A stretch of DNA of 64,000 nucleotides, taken from the NCBI GenBank assembly GCA_930367215.1, contig OV884057.1, positions 105,983,284 to 106,047,283 on the forward strand, written 5' to 3'. Of the stretch, positions 41,951 to 53,824 are shown piece after piece (the first letter of the stretch is position 1; the number at the start of each line of letters is the position of its first letter). Made by a program: the position numbers and the translations under genes. The notes below the pieces were generated by a model, which was given only the letters and a program-made list of their open reading frames with translations, was not told the origin of the DNA and searched no databases. This stretch comes from Pollenia angustigena (lineage: Eukaryota > Arthropoda > Insecta > Diptera > Polleniidae).

Positions 41951-42970
41951 AACGAAAGGTTCATTTGATTTTTACTGTCAACACTTCAACCGCGATTTCC
42001 TTTTAAGCCAATAGCTTGTCACCTGGAAACAACACATAAATAGAACCTTTTTTGTTTGCATTTTGTTGTGGTTGAAGTTTTTAATTTTCAATATTGAAAA
42101 TTAAAATTAAGTTTACTATTCAAAAATCTGATGCTCTTTAGTAAAAGTAACTTTAATTCTATTAAAATAAATGAGAGAACTAAAAAAAAACAACAAATAC
42201 ACTAAGTACACAGTCAGTGTTTCTTTAAATAATAAATGCAAATTCAATTAATTTTTAAAGCATATTTTAAATTTTTATAAACATGTTTTATGCGCATATT
42301 TTTCAATAATTAATGATGAAATTCCAGGCCCTAGTAATAACTTTTTACAATTAGTTTTATGTTTTATTTGTACAACAGTTCATTTTGAAAACGGTGTTAA
42401 ATTTATTATTTTTTTCAGGTGGTGTCTCTTTGTCTCTACTGGTTATAATTGTGGAAATATATTACAGACAATTAGGACAAGCGTTTTTGGTATTTAATTA
42501 TAAAAAATAAACAACAATTAAATTAAAAATCAATTTTTAATTTGGTTTTGAGGTTTTTTTAAAAAAACATTTAAACAGCCACGAAAAAAGTCCTTAAGTT
42601 GTGCTGTTTTATCTGGGGTTTGTACGATTATTATCATCGTAATCGCGGTAAATCGCACCGTTTAATCGTTTTCACATAATATTTTGCGCGACTACGATTT
42701 AAACATTTTACACTTTAAATACTTTGTTTCTTTTACAATTTTATTTTAAAAATATATAAATACAAAATTTATTTCTTAAAATTTTCTGTAATAAATTAGG
42801 CAATTAAGATAAATATAGTCCTCACTCAATGAGTATACCAGTAATTGCGCGAGAAGAAATTTTAATTTACAAAATTATTAATACAGGAGAAAAAGGAACT
42901 TATGTTATTATAAAAGCTAGAACACGCTTGAATGCAATTATTCCAAAGTTGGAAAGAATTAAAGGCATAA
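41951..42970. other. AT-rich DNA without recognised content
   Basis: No gene, repeat pair or motif was recognised apart from a short AT-rich hairpin near 42085-42105. The open frame starting at 42829 runs into the MITE to its right and is not credible as a gene. Confidence 0.5.
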
Positions 42971-43613
42971 CCCCGGGTCTTCACGTGGCAATATTTATTG
43001 CGGCAAACGTCAAATTTGATTGCTCCATTAAATTTGCGACGTATAGACCGCAAATTGCCATGAGTGCCAATCCATTGCGCAATGATTGCTCTTCTTATTG
43101 CTTGAGCAATTATTGCTTAGCAATCTGCTGTCAAATCAGTTGTAATTTATCTGACATTTCAATTCTCTGTACAGTTATTTATTTATTAGTGTGTTTATTT
43201 TTTAAAAAAGCAATCAAGAAAAAGCCGCCAAGTGAAAAAATACTTCAACAAAATACAGAAAAAGTTTTTATATATTATATTTTTAAATAAACGTCAATAT
43301 CAACAAAAGCAAACGCAAATAAATAAAAAAGTAATACAAAACACAGCTACGACAATTACAATTAATTATTTTATTAATATAATTTATTAATTAAAAAAAA
43401 AAAATTTAACAACCACTTCAAAACACAACATAAAACATTTGTTATAAATACAGCCACAAAACTTTATACAACTACTCGCGGTGAAAATTGCAAATTTATG
43501 GCAAAGCAATTTCAAGTGTTTCCCAGCAATATAATTAGCAATTATTGCTCCATTGTTCTGCCGACGTTATTGCTTGTACTTAGCAATAAAAATTGCTACG
43601 TGGAGACCCAGCG
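42971..43613. mobile_element. MITE-like element rich in GCAATTATTGC motifs
   Basis: GGGTCTTCACGTGGCAATAT at the left and the complement of the right end, GGGTCTCCACGTAGCAATTT, are inverted repeats of about 27 bp. Many GCAATAATTGC-like subterminal repeats follow on both sides. TAA and TTA flank the ends, but an exact duplication is not clear. The frame 42829-43290 crosses the left end and is unlikely to be a gene. Confidence 0.65.
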
Positions 43614-44308
43614 TTAATGAAAATTTAGATAAATTTTGCCAGTTGAACTCACACTTGAATTCTTTGTAGATCGGATGCAAATAAAAACCGAAAAAACTGG
43701 AATACCTGCCAAATAAACTTTGTACCTGATGTTTGAGTTTTCAAGGTTTACATGTAAAGCCTGGTACTCTGTTCAACATTTCACGTGAAATGCTGTCAAA
43801 ACGCATATGAAAAAAAAATTGAGCGGAATATCTATGAAATAATGTTGATAGAGTTGAACTCTGTTCATTTCGTAAAAAAGTTCCGAAATGTTTCTGGCAA
43901 CATTTTTTTACAACTGCGAAATTATGTAAACTGTACTTATTTCACGTGGAATTTTGAGCAAAAAAGGATGAACTGATTATTTTATAAGAAATAAAAAGTT
44001 AGTATAACACAATCGGTAACAGTTTTTTATCCATATTTACTTTCTTTTTTATTAAAAAAAATTATTTTTAGTAAAATACATGTGGGGTTTGTTTACATAC
44101 GCAAAACAATGTCTCATACTTTGCAGGAATAAAATCGGCAAATTGTACAAACTCGCAAGTAGTATGTTTAGAGTGGATCTAGATCACGTTTTCCATACAA
44201 AGTGTCGGATCATGACTACGCTACGCGGGCATTTAAGTTCATCGATTGGTATGCTACACTGAATCGTTCTTTTTCTTTAATTTATTATAATTGCGTGTTT
44301 AGCAAAGA

Positions 44309-44535
44309 CATAAACCACAAGCTTTTTCATATGTTTTAGAGATATACTTGATTGTAATCTGGCAGTTCTGTTTATCTAAGTCATAAGCCACAAACTTTTT
44401 CCATGTGTTTTAGAGGTATACTTGATTTTAATCTGGCAGCTCTGTTTATCTTAGTCATAAGCCACAAATTTTTCCATATGTTTTAAAAGTATATTTGAAT
44501 GTAATCTGACAGTTTTGTTTATCTAAGCCATAAGC
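44309..44535. repeat. Three tandem copies of a ~75-bp unit
   Basis: Units begin near 44309, 44383 and 44458 and share CATAAGCCACAAACTTTTTC and GTAATCTGGCAGTTCTGTTT with several substitutions. A partial fourth start is seen at 44530. Divergence shows the array is not recent. Confidence 0.75.
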
Positions 44536-45371
44536 CGCAATATGATACCCTACACTAACACTACTATAACTAAACAGTTGAAACTTTTCAAAGTGATTAT
44601 TAATTCTGTTTTTTATTTATATATTCTTCTGTTTATCGATGTCATAGTCCGTGAGCTGTGCTTCAAATGTATTTATTTATGAATTTTTGTATTAAAAATA
44701 TTTTATAAATGTCAGACATAAAACCTTATAGTAACTTTAAAGTTTGAAAAAGTATAAACTGCAAATGATAATCTGATTAGCTTCTTTAAGAAATAAAAAG
44801 TTCAATCTGAAATTCAGATTACAAACTAATGTCAGTTTTTTCTAAGATTTCATCGCTAATATGTGTATGTGTGTGTGTGTGTATCGGTTATGAATTTGTG
44901 GTTCTTTGAGATGATTAGAATATAATGTTTATTTAATTGTTTATACTTTTACAAATAAATAAAATTAACAACTGAAAGATTTTATAGGATATTTTTTGTA
45001 TTTTAATTGTTTGGAATAAACATAAATTAATAAAATTTCTTAATAAAATTACAGGTTTTTTTTTTCAGCACATATTTAGCTAAAATTTATATGATTTTTA
45101 CAAATATTTATATTAACAAGATTTTTATAAATATTTATATTAACATGATTTTTATATAAAGCTTTAAAATTTGGACAATTCAAATCGTCTTAATTTATTA
45201 TACATATTACTATCTCTTCTCTAAGTAATTCTTTTAGACATATCACTTTTTCAAGTCCTTTAACATATACAATCTTCATTTTCTATCCTTTTTTTCATAG
45301 GTATTATTAGATATTTTATCAACTCTTTTAGTATAGCGTTGCCAGTATTCCAATGTTATGGCGATTTCTTT

Positions 45372-45465
45372 TCTGATAAATATGTTGCATAAATGTTACA
45401 TGCTCTACACAAAAGAGATAGAGCATGTAACATTTATGCAACATATTTCTCAGAAAAGAAAACGT
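45372..45465. repeat. Near-perfect hairpin with ~43-bp arms
   Basis: The arms share AAATATGTTGCATAAATGTT and ACATGCTCT with their complements, separated by a loop of about 10 bp. Only a few mismatches near the outer ends are seen. No flanking duplication found. Confidence 0.85.
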
Positions 45466-46215
45466 CATAAATCGTGCAATTGATTGTATGTATAACCATT
45501 TGTTTGTTATCCTATCCTTATAAATTAATTCTGAAAATTTTAACTGTGATTCAATGAGAATAGTTCGGATTTCGAAATCAGTGTCTGAAATGCAGACTTA
45601 TTTCTGCATATAATTTACTTGCAATACACAATCCTTGTACATCAACGACTATAAAACTGTCTTCTAATCAATCGGAATATTCTTTTTCAATGTCTCATTA
45701 ATTTCTTTGATCTTGAAGGAAGTTAAGTTATTATGTTTGTGTTAGCTATTTAAACTTTAATTTATAAGCGAAGGTATTTTAGAAATAAGGAGTGTCATAT
45801 CTTTTTTTTTTTTGCCGTTCTTTTTATCATTAAATAGTGGTGTTTTTTTTTTGCATATATAAAAATTTAATGTAATGTAAGAATTCATTATTTAAATGTT
45901 TAACCTTTTTATTACTGAAACGTTGTGGTTTTTATATTTCTTTTGTTAACAAGTCTTATGTGAAACTTACCGCTAACTTATTACTCCCCTCATCAACAAA
46001 ACTCCAATCATCATCAATACTTCCCTCATCAATAACACTCAACTCATAAACAATACTCACCTCATAAACAATACTCACCTCATAAACAATATTCACCTCA
46101 TAAGCAATACTCATCTAATCAAAAATTTGGAGTTTAAATACATCTTCTTTAAGGACACAGGGTCATTCTTGTTCTGATAGTTAAATCACTCTGTTCTATA
46201 TAACAAAATAAGAAA

Positions 46216-49200
46216 ATGGCTGGCTTTATTTGTGAGATTTGTCAAAAAGTATTCACTATGAATACAAATTTAAGAAGACATATTCGATTATATCATACTG
46301 AACCAAGCTCTTCGTTTAAATGTAAAACATGTAATATACATTTTTCAGATCGCTTGGAATTACAACGACATTCATCCTCTATAACAGGATGCGGTAGCGC
46401 AATCAATATATATTGCAAAGATTGTAAAAAAAATATATTAAAAACAAATTGGCATTATCATATAAGGACAAATGAACATAAAATTAACAGTGCCGAAAGT
46501 TTAGATACTACTCATAATAATAATAATATAAAATGTATTAAATCAGTGTTCAACAATCGGATTGTTACATATTTTATTGAAAATAACAATAAAACCGATT
46601 TAATACCTGAAAACTTTTTATCTGCAATTAGAGATATAGTGGTAGATTTATTTAATGATGTAATTCAAAAATATTTAAGCATTAAATTTAACTTTGAACT
46701 ATTTTGCGAATACATGCTGGTAAAGGAGGAGCAACATTCATGTACAATCGAAGTGAAATCTCATCAAAATAAAATGTCTATTCTTGGTATATCTGCTACA
46801 AGAGATGAGATTACAAACCTTTATAATGAACAATGTGATGTTCTTATTAAAAAGATGGGTGAATTTCAGGAGCGTGATAGTGGTTGGACATTATCTGAAA
46901 TATTACGCCTAGAAATTAATGTAAACAAATATGAATGTATTAAAGGTTCTCACTATATTCCTTTACCACCAACAATACAGAGAAAGCATGCATGTGTCAA
47001 TGTACAAAATAATGATGTATATTGCTTCAAGTGGGCTATAATATCGGCGTTATACCCAATGGATCTAAATGTAAATAGATGTACATCCTATAACGTTAGA
47101 AACATAAAAGATGAAATTATAGTACTGGATAATAAAATTGTTTTAAATTTTAAATGTTTGGACTTTCCACTACCGACTAGTAACATAAAAGTCTTTGAAA
47201 CCAACAATCCAGAAATAAGTGTTAATGTGTTTGGACTAGAAGGTGATACTGTTATAGGACCGTTCTACTTTACTGCAGAGGAAAATTCCAAGCACATTAA
47301 CTTATTATTATTGGAAGAAGGTGATAGATTTCACTACATTTGGATTAAAAACATTTCAAGGTTTGTAACTATAAAAATAATATAATTATTATTATTGTTT
47401 TTATTGTTATTTTGGTTCATTTAATTACAGAATGATGCGTAATCAAATAACAAAACGAAATAATCAAATATATATATGTAATACCTGTCTAATACATTTC
47501 CATGCTGAGTCATCTTTACAAAAACATAAAAAGGAATGTAACAAAATGGTCACTAAAATGCCTGATATAAATAACAATTTAGTCAGCTTTAAAAATTTTA
47601 AGAAGCAAATGGATGTGCCTTTTGTAGTTTATGCTGATTTTGAGTGCATACTTGAATCAGTTAACATTCAAAATTCAATAAATGTAAAAACAATACAAAA
47701 GCATATTCCATTTGCTTATAGTTATTATATTAAATGTTCATATGATTCTAGTTTAGATATTTTTAAAATTTATAGTGGTATTGATGCCCCTAAAAACTTT
47801 TTTTCAACTCTAATCGAAGACATTTTAGGTATTTACACTAATTTCTTAAGTGTAATCAAGCCAATGAATTCCTTAACAGATAAACAGCTTTTTAAAAGAG
47901 ATAAAGCACAATGAAAGTAAAAAATGTCATATTTGTACGAAACCTTTATCTGATGAAGATAAGGTAGCTGATCATTGCCATCTTACTGGTGAATATAGAG
48001 GTTCAGCGCATAACAAATGCAATTTAGATTTATAAATTGCCAATTTCGTTCCTATTTTTTTCCACAACCTTTCGTCATATGATTCTCACTTGTTTGTGAG
48101 AGAATTATCATCTGTTGAAGGTGATATAAACATTATTCCTTTGAATAAGGAACTATATGTATCCATATCTAAAAGAATTAAGGTTAATGAGAAAGATACA
48201 ATTGAACTACGTTTTCTAGACTCATTTCGGTTGATGTCATCGAGTCTAGAAAAATTAGCAGGCTATTTATCCGATAATGATTTGAAGGTAGTCAAATCAG
48301 CCTATTCAAATGATAATGAATTCGATTTGATGAAACGTAAAGGAATCTTTCCGTATGATTTTTTAGATTCAGTGAATCGTCTTGAAGAAAATCAATTACC
48401 ACCATGTTCAGCCTTTTTCAATAAATTAACTAATATGTCGTGTAGTGTAGAGGATTATGAACATGCCAAAACAGTATGGAAAACATTTAAATGTTCAAAT
48501 CTAATGGATTATTTAATTTTATATTTAAAAGTAGATGTCTTTTTACTTTGCGATGTTTTTGAAAATTTCCGTAAAGTTTGTAAAAACATATATAATTTAG
48601 ACCCTTGCCAATATTATACTACTCCTGGTCTGTCATGGGATGCTATGTTGAAAACAACTGAAATAGAGCTGGAGTTGATGACTGACATTAATATGTATAA
48701 TTTTATTGCACGGGGTATTAGAGGAGGTATTGTCCAATGTAGTAAACGACATTCAGTAGCTAATAATAAATATCTAAGTGATTATGACTCTACCAAGGAA
48801 TCTAATTATCTAATATATTTGGATGTAAATAATTTATATGGCTATGCAATGTCTCAATACCTTCCCTATAAAAATTTTTTATGGATTGAAAATTGTGAAA
48901 ATTTTAATGTAAATAATATAAAGGATGATTCAGAATTAGGTTATATCTTGGAAGTTGACCTAGAATATTCAAATACACTACACGATTATCATAATGACAT
49001 ACCATTTTGTGCTGAGAATAAGAAAATTGAAGGTATGAAACAACAAAAATTGATAACTGATTTAAATAATAAAACAAATTATATAATACATTATCGTAAT
49101 CTACAGCAATGTATTCAACATGGATTAATTTTGAAAAAAATACATCGAATTCTTCAATTTAATCAATCAAATTGGTTAAAAAAATATATTGATGTTAACA

Positions 49201-50105
49201 ATCATCATAGAACATTAGCTAAAAGTTCATTTGAACAGAATTTCTTTAAATTGTTAAACAACGCTGTATACGGAAAAACTATGGAAAATGTTGACAAACG
49301 TAAAAACATCAAATTAGTATGTGAATGGGAGAATAGAGGTAAGCGATTAGGAGCTAGAGCTCTTATTGCTAAACCTAATTTTCATAGTTCACTTAAAATT
49401 CACGATCATATGCAGATCATTCAAATGAGTAGAGTTAAAACTTTATATAATAAACCTATTTATATTGGATTTTCCGTTCTAGAAATATCAAAATGGAAAA
49501 TGTATAATTTTCATTATGATTATATGAAACCAAAATATCGTGAAAATATTAATCTTAATTATATGGATACTGATTCTTTCATTTACAATATTAAAACAGA
49601 TGACCTATACGGTGATATTAGAAATGATATTAGCACACATTTCGATACATCTGGATATGCAAAAGAAAATGTTTACAACCTTCCATTAACAAACAAAAAA
49701 GTATTAGGAATGATGAAAGATGAATGTAATGGAAAAGTTATCAAGGAATTCATTGGCCTGAGAGCTAAAATGTATTCAGTGAAAATTGATCAAGTTGAAA
49801 AAGAAATTAAGAAAATTAAGGGTGTTAAACAATGTGTAACTAATAAATTAAGTATAAATGATTTTAGAAAATGTTTATTAGATAAAAAGTTATATTATAA
49901 TTCAATGTATATATTTAGATCTAAGGTACACCAAATTTATACACAAAATATTACTAAGTTAACATTAAGCTATTTAGATGATAAGAGATTTATTAAAGAA
50001 AATGGCGTTGATACTTTTGCATGGGGTCATTATAGAATAAATAACAAATCTGAACTTATGGAAGAGGATGATACCATTCTTCTTAACGAAAATATAGATT
50101 TTTAA
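46216..50105 (+). pseudogene. Protein-primed family B DNA polymerase, Polinton/virus-like, with intron and two lesions
   Basis: The N-terminal part (46216-47360) has C2H2 fingers ('CEICQKVFTMNTNLRRHIRLYH', quoted in part; 'CKTCNIHFS') and a conserved region ending near 'HYIWIKNISR'. GT at 47361 and AG at 47429-47430 bound a predicted 70-bp phase-2 intron; the frame continues in the next exon with another finger. The exonuclease block 'YADFECILE' lies near 47630. After a frameshift between 47880 and 47925 comes an endonuclease-VII-like zinc domain ('CHICTKPLS', 'DHCHLTGEYRG'). A TAA lies at 48033-48035. Then 671 codons are open: 'YLDVNNLYGYAM' (motif A), 'NNAVYGKTMEN' (motif B) and 'YMDTDSFIYN' (motif C). 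Such enzymes start DNA synthesis on a terminal protein. No Polinton integrase, ATPase or capsid gene is nearby. Confidence 0.88.
47361..47430 (+). other. Predicted 70-bp spliceosomal intron in the polymerase gene
   Basis: The donor AAG|GTTTGT and acceptor TTTAATTACAG flank a T/A-rich stretch with a stop in each reading of the upstream frame. Removing it keeps one frame from the N-terminal region into the exonuclease region. Size is typical of short fly introns. Confidence 0.7.
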
Positions 50106-50333
50106 TTAATATTAAGTTTTTTTTTATATGATAAGAAAAATTGTTAATTTAGATAATAAAAAATAAAAAAAAAATGTAAAATATAAATATTATAAAAGAT
50201 ATCAAACGTTAAAATGTTGTTTTTGTTTCAAAACATATTTATTAAATAGAAATTTTAAACCCAAGTGATCACAATTAAATGCATTAGTATATGGGTAATG
50301 ACAGAGTTGCGCTAATGTGGAAGAAATTGTTTT

Positions 50334-50510
50334 AATTAGCTGTTTAGCTGTTTTAAAAAGCTGTTTAGCTGTTTTAAAAAGCTGTTTAGCTGTTTTCAAA
50401 AGCTGTTTAGCTGTTTTCAAAAGCTGTTTAGCTGTTTTCAAAAGCTGTTTAGCTGTTTTAAAAAGCTGTTTAGCTGTTTTCAAAAGCTGTTTAGTTGTTT
50501 TAGAAATCTG
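50334..50510. repeat. 21-bp tandem repeat, about eight copies
   Basis: The unit AGCTGTTTAGCTGTTTTAAAA (variant ...TTTTCAAA) repeats directly, lying 230 bp after the polymerase stop. Because 21 is a multiple of three it stays open in several frames, which makes spurious repetitive ORFs on both strands. The inverted copy appears at the window end (63950-64000). Confidence 0.85.
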
Positions 50511-51495
50511 TTTCGTTGAAAGTATACAACGAGATATGCCAAGATATAAATTTGATGATGTTATAAGTTTATAATTATACTCATGGATCTGATATAAATT
50601 CCTAATCATAAGTAAATACATCTAAAACACCAATTGCTCTAAGACAGCCTATACTTAAGCCTGTCTGTATGTCTAACCATTCAATAATTTTTCATCACCT
50701 TATTAAAAACAAAAAAAAAAAACTAAAGAAAGGCTTATCAGTAATATTTTCATTTTCCAATTTCTTCTACAAGATCTATCTGTATGTCAGTCTGTCTGTC
50801 TGTCTGTCCATCCAATAATTTTCTCGTCGATCATCAGTCGATCACTCAAACAAGCAAAACAACATCTCACCATCTGGCTTCCCATAAACACACAAAAAAA
50901 AGAAAGGCTTATCAGCAATGTGTGTTTTTCTGCCAAACAATCCATAAACACACACAAAAAAAATAAAAAAAAATATTTTTCCAATTTCTTCTTCAAGGTC
51001 TGTCTGTCCGTCTGTGTATCTGTCCATGTTCAAAACACACTCCAATACAATACCCTTATCATCTCACACCCCATAAATTATTAGTTTTAATATCAGCGCT
51101 TTGAAAAAATTGTCCACAAACATTTTTTTCAAAATCAAGTGCATCTGTGTACTTGTACACAGTATGTCTGTCTGCCTATTGATCTACATGCATAAATATA
51201 CACAAAAAAAAAAAAAAAAAAAAACTAAATCACATCTTTCTCAAGTGCTTCTACACAGTAAGACCGTCTATTGATCACAACAAAAGAAAGGCTTCAACAA
51301 TGCACCCAACACTTGTGCATTGCTCCCACAACATACAATACCCTTATCACCTCACATCCATTATTAATTTTTAAATATCAGCGCTTTGAAAAATTGTCCA
51401 CAACAAACAATTCCAACATCAAGTACACGGTATGTCTGTCTGTCTATTGATCTACATGCATACATATCCACAAGAAAACTAAAATAGTATATGTA
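50440..51495 (+). repeat. Giant palindrome, left arm
   Basis: The arm is the inverted counterpart of 51905-53166 plus 63870-64000. Landmarks shared as complements include AGCAATTGGTGTTTTAGATG-type sequence near 50625-50640, tetranucleotide runs of CTGT near 50787-50810, and CACAACATACAATACCCTTA near 51335. The arm has no gene beyond the 21-bp repeat array; many CTGTCTGT microsatellites and poly-A runs occur. The true left boundary is probably further left, as the match is still perfect at the window end. Confidence 0.9.
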
Positions 51496-51904
51496 TATTG
51501 GGCGTTCGACTTTTTTACGACTTTGTTTTGAAATTTTTTAAAAAATTTCACCTACTTTAACACGTGTTCATGAATATCCCCCCTAATTTTGGCTTTTTTA
51601 AAATTTTATGACATTTTTATGGCTTTTTTAAAAAATTTATGACATTTTTATTGCTTTTTTAAAAATTTTATGACATTTTTATGGCTCTTTTAAAAATTTT
51701 ATGACATTTTAATGGCTTAAAAAATCAACGATGACCTTTAATAGCTTTTATTACTTTCCCCCATACCAAACATATAGGAAGTTGACCTTTTAATGGCTAA
51801 AAAAAACAACGATGACCTTTAATGGCTTTTATTACTTTCCCCCATACTAAACCTATAGGAAGTTGACCTTTTAATGGCTTAAAATCCAAAGTGAAGTAGA
51901 ACCC
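51496..51904. other. Central spacer of the giant palindrome
   Basis: About 409 bp of unique sequence. It contains four ~31-bp tandem repeats of ATTTTATGACATTTTTATGG type (51595-51715) and two copies of a ~75-bp repeat with ACTTTCCCCCATAC and TATAGGAAGTTGACCTTTTA (51735-51885). Its own edges are weakly inverted (GGGCGTTCGACT and the complement of AGTAGAACCCC), which may be ends of a small inserted element. No coding. Confidence 0.75.
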
Positions 51905-53166
51905 CTAATATACATATACTATTTTAGTTTTCTTGTGGATATGTATGCATGTAGGTCAATAGACAGACAGACATACCGTGTACTTGATGTTGGAATTGTT
52001 TGTTGTGGACAATTTTTCAAAGCGCTGATATTTTAAAATTAATAATGGATGTGAGGTGATAAGGGTATTGTATGTTGTGGGAGCAATGCACCAGTGTTGG
52101 GTGCATTGTTGAAGCCTTTCTTTTGTTGTGATCAATAGACGGTCTTACTGTGTAGAAGCACTTGAGAAAGATGTGATTTAGTTTTTTTTTTTTTTTTTTT
52201 TTTGTGTATATTTATGCATGTAGATCAATAGGCAGACAGACATACTGTGTACAAGTACACAGATGCACTTGATTTTGAAAAAAATGTTTGTGGACAATTT
52301 TTTCAAAGCGCTGATATTAAAACTAATAATTTATGGGGTGTGAGATGATAAGGGTATTGTATTGGAGTGTGTTTTGAACATGGACAGATACACAGACGGA
52401 CAGACAGACCTTGAAGAAGAAATTGGAAAAATATTTATTTTTATTTTTTTTGTGTGTGTCTATGGATTGTTTGGCAGAAAAACACACATTGCTGATAAGC
52501 CTTTCTTTTTTTTGTGTGTTTATGGGAAGCCAGATGGTGAGATGTTGTTTTGCTTGTTTGAGTGATCGACTGATGATCAACGAGAAAATTATTGGATGGA
52601 CAGACATATCGATAGATCTTGTAGAAGAAATTGGAAAAATGAAAATACTGCTGATAAGCCTTTCTTTTAGTTTTGTTCTGAATTAGGTGTTGCAAAACTT
52701 AATTGAGCGATTGACGTGTGTTTAAGGCGCTAGTAAATGTAGGTCAACATTTTTTAAACGCTAGAAAATGTAGGTCAACATTTTTTGGGAGAAAAACACA
52801 CATTTCTGATAAGGCCTTTTTTTTGTGTGTTTATGGGAAGCCAGATGGTGAGATGTTGTTGTTGTTGTTGTTTTGCTTGTTTGCGTGATCGACTAGCGAT
52901 CGACGAGAAAATTATTGGATGGACAGACAGACAGACAGACTGACATACAGATAGATCTTGTAGAAGAAATTGGAAAATGAAAATATTACTGATAAGCCTT
53001 TCTTTAGTTTTTTTTTTTTTGTTTTTAATAAGGTGATGAAAAATTATTGAATGGTTAGACATACAGACAGGCTTAAGTATAGGCTGTCTTAGAGCAATTG
53101 GTGTTTTAGATGTATTTACTTATGATTAGGAATTTATATCAGATCCATGAGTATAATTATAAACTT
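51905..53166 (-). repeat. Giant palindrome, right arm (first part)
   Basis: Inverted copy of the left arm at high identity, read outward to the BEL insertion. It is longer than the matching left part because it has an extra ~310-bp partial duplicate (about 52580-52880) containing two AATGTAGGTCAACATTTTTT repeats. The frames within it are microsatellite-driven and not genes. Confidence 0.9.
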
Positions 53167-53809
53167 TGTTCAATCTATATTGAACACTTAAATGATTCTT
53201 AAAAGAATTGAATTTTTTATCATCATTTATATTAGATACCTAATATGCTTACTTTTACATCTCTGACAATTTAGTACTCGCTATAAATAGCAAGTGTCAA
53301 ATTTATCCGTACTTCGTTTAAATTGCTAACCGAAGTTACATCTAACTTGAATTATAATAAAATGGACACTTGCTATTCATACCTCCGAGTACACACCTGC
53401 CAGTTGGATGTTTTCCAAAACTTAATCAAACATTAAATTGTCCCTATTTTGAACTTAAATTGTACACATATCTACATACATACTTGCCTCGTTTATACAT
53501 ACCTACGTTAAGAACCTACCTGTGGAAACAAAAACAAATTGAAACTGAAGAGCTACTTACCGGTTTTCTCATTTATAGTGCACCCTACAAAAGGTAAGAA
53601 ATTCGTGACAAGTCCCTAGTGAAAGAAAGTCTAACCCTATTTTTCTTTCTCAATCTCTTTGCTTTACCCATGATTATAATTACTTGTTGTGAGTAATTAT
53701 AATCAATATCTTTATAGATTGGCTCAATAATTAAACGCAACCCTTGCCCCTCAGCCAAATTATAAAGAGATTTATAAGTGATTGATTAACCTGCAATCAA
53801 ATCATTTCA
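53167..53809 (+). repeat. BEL/Pao 5' LTR (643 bp)
   Basis: It begins TGTTCAATCTATATTGAACA (a short internal palindrome) and ends TCATTTCA. It matches 63223-63869 with differences I noticed at a 4-bp indel near 53527 and a C/T change near 53455. Near-identity implies recent insertion. Confidence 0.9.
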
Positions 53810-53824
53810 TGGTCCTTCGACAAC
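53810..53824 (+). promoter_or_regulatory. BEL/Pao primer-binding site
   Basis: TGGTCCTTCGACAAC directly follows the LTR end. TGGTCCTTCGA is, as I recall, a common start of primer sites in insect BEL/Pao elements; the tRNA is not verified. Confidence 0.65.

Larger units (their letters stand above)
43614..46215. other. Non-coding stretch with several simple repeats upstream of the polymerase gene
   Basis: No gene is seen. It contains the 75-bp tandem repeat (44309-44535), a TG microsatellite near 44865-44882, a strong hairpin (45372-45465) and about five CATAAACAATACTCACCT-type repeats at 46010-46115. A TATATAA-like box at 46197-46203 lies only ~15 bp before the next ATG, so its role as a promoter is doubtful. 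Confidence 0.6.

Noticed and set aside
42829..43290. 153-codon plus-strand frame
   Set aside because: It crosses the left terminus of the MITE at 42971 and takes much of its length from GCAATTATTGC motifs; no family resemblance.
5100..45500. CRISPR-like repeats and bacterial features
   Set aside because: The tandem repeats lack regular unique spacers, and the window is clearly eukaryotic.
50202..50621. Repetitive open frames (poly 'LLKTAKQ' on minus, 'SCLAVLK' on plus) that could look like a repeat protein
   Set aside because: They are read from the 21-bp tandem array in several frames on both strands at once; nothing but the repeat keeps them open.
50784..53062. Several 60-95 codon frames in the palindrome arms
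   Set aside because: They consist of CTGT microsatellites and poly-A/T runs and appear in pairs because the arms are inverted copies.
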